DNA from: Gilliamella sp. wkB112
GTDB taxonomy: Bacteria > Pseudomonadota > Gammaproteobacteria > Enterobacterales > Orbaceae
Reading direction: 5' to 3'
Length of the DNA: 64,000 bases
Assembly (NCBI RefSeq): GCF_001690685.1
Contig: NZ_LZGL01000009.1
Location: 248,001 to 312,000, forward strand
In this document: positions 58,909 through 64,000 of the stretch, piece after piece
Layout: every line of letters starts with the position of its first letter
Position numbering within the stretch: the first letter of the stretch is position 1
Notes under the pieces: generated by a model
Told to the model about the DNA's origin: nothing
Seen by the model: the letters and a program-made list of their open reading frames with translations, nothing else
Databases searched by the model: none
Made by a program: the position numbers and the translations under genes

Positions 58909-60975
58909 ATGAGGATAAAGTCATTAACCAGTATTGCTCTTTTAATTAGTACCAGTGCCTTTGCTGATACTAATCAAGTAAACAATACTGATGAAGAAAA
59001 AAAAGATGTTGTTGATAATGTAATGGTGGTTACCGCTCAACGTTATGAACAATCCGCGAAAGATGTTCCGATGAGCATTAATGTATTTAATGAGAAAAAA
59101 TTGAGTGATTTTGCGGTCGATAAATCTAAAGATATTTTGAAATATATACCCAATGTATCGTTATCGGGTGATGGTGGTTTTATGGCATTCCCGACCATTA
59201 GGGGCATTGGTGCCGGTATTCATAATGTAGAACAGTCGGTAGCAATTTATATTGATGATGTATATCAAGGTTCGCCAAGATCATTTGGTATGATGTTACT
59301 CGATTTAGAACAGGTTGAAGTATTACGTGGTCCACAAGGCGCCCTTTATGGTAGAAACGCTCTCGGCGGTGCCATTAAATATGTTGAACGTAAGCCGGAT
59401 GAGTTCTTCACTACTGATGTTGATGTTAGTGGTGGTAATTTAGGTTATGATTTAGTTAAACTTGGCCAAAGTGTGCCTCTTATAAACGATAAATTGTACT
59501 CCAGAGTTTCAGTGGCACAACGTAACCGTGCCGGGCATATAAAAAATAGTGAAAATAGTGATCTTGGTGGCTTTCAAGATAAAGCAGCGCGAATAAAACT
59601 TTTAGGATACGTTAACGAAAATGTTGATGTGCAGACCAATTTACATTGGACTAAAGAACATGCCAGCACCGCTAACTATTTATCCGAAGAAAATGTTAAA
59701 AAAGATGCTCACTTTAATTTAGCTAAACCTTTCTTTGTTGACAAATATAATCGTGGTATTGATTTTAAAGTAAATTATATTGGTTATGATGTCGATTTTC
59801 ATTCAATCAGTTCATATAATAATTACGGATTTACTGGCGACAAAGCAACAGGTAACTTTCAACCTTTCCCAACGCTTTCACAATGGTCGAATATCAATCA
59901 TAAACAATTTTCGCAAGAATTTCGTTTGACTAACAAAGATAAAGACCAAAACATTATGTGGACGACTGGTTTATTCTTCTATCGTGCCGATGAAGATTAC
60001 CAAAATGGATCGCAATTTAGTCCAATGCCAGCTATGAACAGTTATGCTGATAATACTACAACTAGTTATGCTATGTATGGTAAAGCAGACTTTAAAGTAG
60101 CTTCTCCATTAATTATTGGTTTAGGTGGACGTGTCACCCATGATAGAAAAACAGGTAAATATCATGTTGAAAATGGTGGTCCAATGTATAAGCCAAATGC
60201 GCGTGGTTCATTAACTAAAAATGACTTTTCCCCTCGTGTCGATTTAACATGGAAGTTAACCGATCAACTTAACTATTATGCAGCAATTTCCAAAGGTTAT
60301 AAGGCTGGTGGTTTTAATGTGGCGTTTATTTCACCGGAAAAAGGTAAACACGAATATGAAGCTGAAAAATCTTGGGCCTATGAAACTGGTTTAAAAGGGG
60401 TATTTTTTGACGAGAGACTAAGTATATCCAGTGCTTTATTCTATACTGATTGGCGCAATCAACAAGTGCTAGAATATACTGGTGATACAGCCGATATTGT
60501 CAATAGCAAAAAATCGAAATCTAAAGGTGGCGAACTTGAAATTAGTTTTATCCCTATGTCAGGGCTTGATATTGGGCTAGGTGTTGGTTATACCGATGCT
60601 AAGTTTTCCGACTATCACAGTATTGTTGATAATTCAAATGCTAATGGTAAACGAATTCCATTTATTTCAAAAGTTAATGGTACCCTTTATTCAACTTACC
60701 GATTTGACTATGGTCCAGGGCAAATTATGTTACATAGTGATTTAGCTTATCACTCTAAAACTTACTTCGATTCAACCAATGAATATGCACAAAATGGTTA
60801 TACATTAGCGAATTTTAAGGTTGGTTATGAACAAAATAAATGGGGCGCTTATGTGTTTGTCAATAACGCATTTGACAAATTATATCGACAAACTGGCCAT
60901 GTTGAATATGGTGAAAAGATGGCTGTAATTGGCGATCCTAGAACCTTTGGTGTGCAGTTTAAAGCGAATTTTTAA
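58909..60975 (+). CDS. TonB-dependent siderophore receptor (FyuA-like layout)
   Basis: An outer membrane receptor of 688 residues. The ATG at 58909 follows AGGAGG by nine bases. Signal peptide MRIKSLTSIALLISTSAFA; TonB box-like NVMVVTAQRYEQ; plug with FPTIRGIGAGIHNVEQ, YIDDVYQG, VEVLRGPQGALYGRNALGG; barrel ending FGVQFKANF. Segments such as YYAAISKGYKAGGFNVAF, SPRVDLTWKLTDQL and VFVNNAFDKLYRQTG are arranged as in the yersiniabactin/pesticin receptor FyuA. It heads a Fur-controlled operon with two MFS genes. Ligand unknown. Confidence 0.93.
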   Translation: MRIKSLTSIALLISTSAFADTNQVNNTDEEKKDVVDNVMVVTAQRYEQSAKDVPMSINVFNEKKLSDFAVDKSKDILKYIPNVSLSGDGGFMAFPTIRGIGAGIHNVEQSVAIYIDDVYQGSPRSFGMMLLDLEQVEVLRGPQGALYGRNALGGAIKYVERKPDEFFTTDVDVSGGNLGYDLVKLGQSVPLINDKLYSRVSVAQRNRAGHIKNSENSDLGGFQDKAARIKLLGYVNENVDVQTNLHWTKEHASTANYLSEENVKKDAHFNLAKPFFVDKYNRGIDFKVNYIGYDVDFHSISSYNNYGFTGDKATGNFQPFPTLSQWSNINHKQFSQEFRLTNKDKDQNIMWTTGLFFYRADEDYQNGSQFSPMPAMNSYADNTTTSYAMYGKADFKVASPLIIGLGGRVTHDRKTGKYHVENGGPMYKPNARGSLTKNDFSPRVDLTWKLTDQLNYYAAISKGYKAGGFNVAFISPEKGKHEYEAEKSWAYETGLKGVFFDERLSISSALFYTDWRNQQVLEYTGDTADIVNSKKSKSKGGELEISFIPMSGLDIGLGVGYTDAKFSDYHSIVDNSNANGKRIPFISKVNGTLYSTYRFDYGPGQIMLHSDLAYHSKTYFDSTNEYAQNGYTLANFKVGYEQNKWGAYVFVNNAFDKLYRQTGHVEYGEKMAVIGDPRTFGVQFKANF

Positions 60976-61066
60976 TCAGAATGAACCTTGTTAAAAATGC
61001 AGCTAAACCAACCATCCCGTTGGCTTAGTATGCGTTTGTTATTGTGTAGACTTAAAAGGTAATTAA

Positions 61067-62263
61067 ATGACTGACTTAAAAAAAGGTTTTAATAGCATTT
61101 ATTTTTTTATATTAATGGTTGGTGCCGGGCAATCGATCGTGTTTGCCATATTTCCACCTTTAGCGCGCGATCTAAAGATAACCGAATTACAAACAGGTTT
61201 AATAATAAGTTCGGCAGCACTGATTTCATTTTTATCATCAACATATTGGGGACGTAAAGTCGATCAGTCTGGCAGTAAAAGAGTTTTAATTGCTGGCGTT
61301 ATTGGTTATGCCCTGTTTAATTTGTTATTTGCAGCTATTTTATGGTGGGCATTAGTGAGGCACATACACGTTTTAGTTACTATCATTTTATTATTGTTAA
61401 CTCGTTGCCTATTTGCTATTTTTACCGCCGCAATTATGCCATCAGCACAAACCTATATTATTAATTACACCACATTAGAAGAACGTCCGGCGAAAATGGC
61501 TATAGTAGGCATGATGTTTAGTTTAGGTATGATTTTAGGCCCTGCAATTGCTAGTGTGATGATTCCTTTAGGGATTTTAATTCCGCTCATCATATCGTCA
61601 ATTGTGATGTTGCTGCCACTACCCATTGCTATTAAAGCAATAGCGCAAAACAGTCATTCCAATTCAACAACCAAACCACAACATGAAAAGCTTAGCTTGT
61701 TTGATAACAGACTTAGAACGTCAGTTGTGCTTATGGGAGTGGCCTTTATTTTGTTTTCGTCCACCCAACAAACTATCGCTTTTTTTATACAAGATAGTCA
61801 ACAAATAACAACTATTGAAACCGCCAAATGGGTAAGTATTGCATTTACCCTAAGTGCCATAAGCGCAGTTATTAGCCAAGGGGTTATCATCCAGCGTTGG
61901 AAGCCAATAAGTAACACCATGATTTATTTGGGCGTTGTGGCATTATTGCTATCGTTAACTTTACTATTTATATCAGCCAATATTTACCTAATATTGGTTG
62001 CCTTTGTATTTTTTGGTGTTGCAAATGGTTTTATTTATCCTGGTATTATTAGTTATGCATCACAACGCTGTGGATCCAATATTCAAGGACAAGTTACTGC
62101 AATTTTGCAGGCGGCAATGTCATTAGGCTTTATTGCCGGACCATTGATTGGATCGGGCTTATACCCGTATTTACATAATCAACTATATCTTATGTTATCC
62201 GGTATCTTAGTCATTTGTGTTTTCTATACTTTTAGTATTGATCATAAAATTAAACCACAATAA
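61067..62263 (+). CDS. MFS transporter in siderophore operon
   Basis: A 398-residue, 12-helix MFS protein. MVGAGQSIVFAIFPPLARDL in helix 1, motif A-like STYWGRKVDQSGSKRVL, MMFSLGMILGPAIASVM in helix 5, and NGFIYPGIISYASQRCG in the second half. AAAAGGTAATTA precedes the ATG. It follows the receptor by 91 bases and precedes an FptX-like importer by 64, all in one direction with no terminator between. It may export or import a siderophore; undecided. Confidence 0.85.
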   Translation: MTDLKKGFNSIYFFILMVGAGQSIVFAIFPPLARDLKITELQTGLIISSAALISFLSSTYWGRKVDQSGSKRVLIAGVIGYALFNLLFAAILWWALVRHIHVLVTIILLLLTRCLFAIFTAAIMPSAQTYIINYTTLEERPAKMAIVGMMFSLGMILGPAIASVMIPLGILIPLIISSIVMLLPLPIAIKAIAQNSHSNSTTKPQHEKLSLFDNRLRTSVVLMGVAFILFSSTQQTIAFFIQDSQQITTIETAKWVSIAFTLSAISAVISQGVIIQRWKPISNTMIYLGVVALLLSLTLLFISANIYLILVAFVFFGVANGFIYPGIISYASQRCGSNIQGQVTAILQAAMSLGFIAGPLIGSGLYPYLHNQLYLMLSGILVICVFYTFSIDHKIKPQ

Positions 62264-62327
62264 ATCAATATATTAATAATTTAATTAGCCTAAGAATGGC
62301 AAAGAGCAAACTTGGAGTTTTACTATC

Positions 62328-63536
62328 ATGAATGCTAACAAACAAAGTACTAAATCCACTTATTCATTATTATTTGGTCTGTATATAAGCCAATATTTGC
62401 CGGTTGCCTTTTTTACCGGTGCTTTACCAGCCATTATCATGATGGAAGGCGGCAAACTGGGTGATCTTGCCTATGCTTATTTATTAGGAATCATTTGGTC
62501 ATTAAAATTTTTATGGGCACCACTCATCGATCGTTATTCTCCCGGAAATAAATTAAATGGTCACTACCGCAGATGGATAATACTGTTGCAATCATCGTTA
62601 GTGATCTTAATCGCTATTTGTGCTATTCCTGGCATTGAACAGCAATCTAACGTCTTATTAATCATTATGATAGCTGTTTGTTTTTTATCATCATCACAAG
62701 ACATAGCTTCCGATGCTATTGCCGTTAATTTACTTAATAGCAACAACCGGGGCACTGGTAATGGCATTCAATCAGCTGGAGGACTAATTGGACAAATGAT
62801 AGGCGGTGGCATTATTTTGATACTTTACCCTTACATTGGTTGGCGTTTTACTTTTGTTATTTTGGCGCTATTGGTGATGATACCACTATTTCAAATTATG
62901 CGTTTTTATGAACCACAAGGATATCAAAATAATAATACCGCTCGTTTTGGTTATATGTTTAGCTCCTTAAAACAAAAGAAGATTCTTTACGTTCTGCTGA
63001 TCAATATTCTACTTAACTGCGCCATGATGGTGAGCTTTGCATTCTTAATGCCCGGATTAATGCGTAATGGTTGGGGTTTGCAAGAAATTGGTTTATCAAC
63101 CAATATTATTGGGCCAATTTTTGGTATTATTGCTGCCTTATGCTGTGGCTATATGGTGAAGAGAAAAAGCTTGTTTGCAGCCCTATTTATAGTAGTTATC
63201 TTGCAAGTAACCGCCACCTTGCTGGCATTATGGTGCTTAGGCCTTAACGATATTTGGCGATTAATTAGTTGTATAGTGCAACTTATGTCATTTGGGGCCA
63301 CCATGTGTTTTGTATTCACATTATCAATGGCCCACTGTAAACAAAATAATGGTGGTAGTACATTTTCGTTACTGGTTTGTATTGTAACGCTATTTTCATC
63401 AATTTTTGCCGCATATTCTTTAACAATAGCGGAATCCTTTGGTATTGAAAACCTTCGCTACCTAACGATTGCAGCAACGCTATTAGCTATTGTTATTGCC
63501 CATTTAGCTAAAAACGAACAAATTTTCAATGGCTAA
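62328..63536 (+). CDS. RhtX/FptX-like siderophore importer (MFS)
   Basis: A 402-residue, 12-helix transporter with AmpG/PAT-like features: FGLYISQYLPVAFFTGALPAI, LGIIWSLKFLWAPLIDRY, SSSQDIASDAIAVNLL and GNGIQSAGGLIGQMIGGG. This pattern is that of RhtX and FptX, single-protein permeases that bring rhizobactin or pyochelin through the inner membrane. With the TonB receptor upstream it completes an uptake route without an ABC importer. The ATG follows GGAG by eleven bases. No siderophore synthesis genes are in the window. Confidence 0.85.
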   Translation: MNANKQSTKSTYSLLFGLYISQYLPVAFFTGALPAIIMMEGGKLGDLAYAYLLGIIWSLKFLWAPLIDRYSPGNKLNGHYRRWIILLQSSLVILIAICAIPGIEQQSNVLLIIMIAVCFLSSSQDIASDAIAVNLLNSNNRGTGNGIQSAGGLIGQMIGGGIILILYPYIGWRFTFVILALLVMIPLFQIMRFYEPQGYQNNNTARFGYMFSSLKQKKILYVLLINILLNCAMMVSFAFLMPGLMRNGWGLQEIGLSTNIIGPIFGIIAALCCGYMVKRKSLFAALFIVVILQVTATLLALWCLGLNDIWRLISCIVQLMSFGATMCFVFTLSMAHCKQNNGGSTFSLLVCIVTLFSSIFAAYSLTIAESFGIENLRYLTIAATLLAIVIAHLAKNEQIFNG

Positions 63537-63560
63537 TAGCGCCACCTAATTAAATCAGAA

Positions 63561-63589
63561 TAAAAACCAGGGCTTTAAATAAAAGCCCT
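63561..63589 (-). terminator. Terminator between the siderophore operon and CRISPR array
   Basis: Stem AGGGCTTT/AAAGCCCT (63569-63576 and 63582-63589) with loop AAATA; on the minus strand it is followed by GGTTTTTATT. The T-run suits minus-strand transcripts, such as one running through the CRISPR array, better than the plus-strand operon. Confidence 0.7.
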
Positions 63590-63606
63590 AGCTTATTGAC
63601 CTCGTT

Positions 63607-63754
63607 TTTCTAAACTGCCTATGCGGCATTGAAGTGCGTGATGCAATGATGTTGGCCCTAGTAACTTTTCTAAACTGCCTATGCGGCATTGAACAAATCG
63701 CACGAACTAGAAACAAAATTACAATATTTCTAAACTGCTTATAGTATTGAGTCA
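63607..63754 (-). CRISPR. Type I-F-like CRISPR array, three repeats, two spacers
   Basis: Repeats start at 63607, 63667 and 63727, a perfect 60-base period (28-base repeat, 32-base spacer). Repeats 1 and 2 share 27 identical bases (TTTCTAAACTGCCTATGCGG and on to GAA); the third is degenerate from its twelfth base. On the minus strand the repeat begins GTTCA.TGCCG and ends TTTAGAAA, like type I-F. Spacers 63635-63666 and 63695-63726 match nothing I can see in the window. No cas genes are in the window. Confidence 0.85.
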
Positions 63755-63910
63755 TTTTGGTAAACTTAGGTATTTATAAACTGTTCAAGCAACACTTAAT
63801 CTATTGTATAAATCAAAAAATATATAGATATCATGTTGTTGTTTTGTGTTTTTTTGATGATAAATGAGGAGTGCGAAGCCTGCGAAGAACACAGCAGCGC
63901 TTCTGCTTTC

Positions 63911-64000
63911 TTATTTAAACTTAGGTATGAATTCGAATGTATTTCCAAACCAACAAAAAATAACTACAAGAGCAAATATAAAAACTAAAATAGGAAGAAC
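63911..64000 (-). CDS. C-terminal end of a minus-strand membrane protein (partial)
   Basis: From the window edge the minus strand is open for 29 codons ending at TAA (63911-63913). It encodes LPILVFIFALVVIFCWFG, a hydrophobic helix, then NTFEFIPKFK. It could be the tail of a membrane protein cut by the window edge. Short, so uncertain. Confidence 0.35.
   Translation of the reverse strand, partial: VLPILVFIFALVVIFCWFGNTFEFIPKFK

Overview
The window is AT-rich chromosomal DNA of a gammaproteobacterium. Gene content and order (rep, dusA, bamE, fklB, dapB, tadA, hpt, tamAB, plsC, hldD-waaF-waaC, yaeP, trmA, srmB, ribB with FMN riboswitch, potFGHI, pssA, guaB, ubiG, htpG) are enterobacterial or pasteurellacean in kind. 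Together with the low GC, this best suits an Orbaceae gut symbiont (Gilliamella, Frischella or Orbus type). That placement is inference, because no 16S gene is present. No transposase or integrase was recognised.

Layout. 1-5 kb is an accessory stretch of small secreted proteins and lipoproteins: a candidate knotted repeat protein, two lipoproteins, two tandem paralogous secreted proteins, a tRNA-Arg(UCU) and an unknown exported protein. 5-31 kb is mostly core: DNA helicase, tRNA modification (dusA, tadA, mnmD, cmoM, trmA), outer membrane biogenesis (bamE, tamAB, plsC, hldD-waaF-waaC), a CusRS-like two-component system, srmB and a peroxiredoxin. 31-34 kb holds three small multidrug resistance genes, a TetR regulator with a palindromic candidate operator, and ribB under an FMN riboswitch. 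34.6-36.2 kb is a secreted adhesin-like gene. Its only good start codon lies behind three tandem 7-bp repeats, and with three copies the gene is out of frame; one or four copies would restore a protein of 512 or 519 residues. This looks like a phase-variable locus in the OFF state. 36.5-41.1 kb is a potFGHI putrescine operon with N-terminally extended permeases. 41-52.8 kb has a lipoprotein ecotin, ydiK, pssA, guaB, ubiG, a sodium symporter, htpG with a sigma-32-like promoter, and an MFS transporter.

53-63.5 kb is an iron-acquisition region. An intact ogt is followed by an MFS/TonB-receptor pair and then by a 5'-truncated second copy of ogt in direct orientation, so about 4 kb of iron-uptake genes sit between 378-bp direct repeats of ogt. 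Next come an exported low-molecular-weight phosphatase and a second Fur-box-controlled unit of a TonB receptor, an MFS protein and an RhtX/FptX-like siderophore importer. No siderophore synthesis genes are visible, which suggests use of siderophores made by others. The right edge carries a two-spacer type I-F-like CRISPR array without cas genes.

An intergenic repeat family, with a core resembling AAACGTATAG..GAAACATCTTTACAG and in two copies a hairpin of AACAGGGATT, occurs at four places (12.6, 28.9, 36.4 and 44.7 kb).
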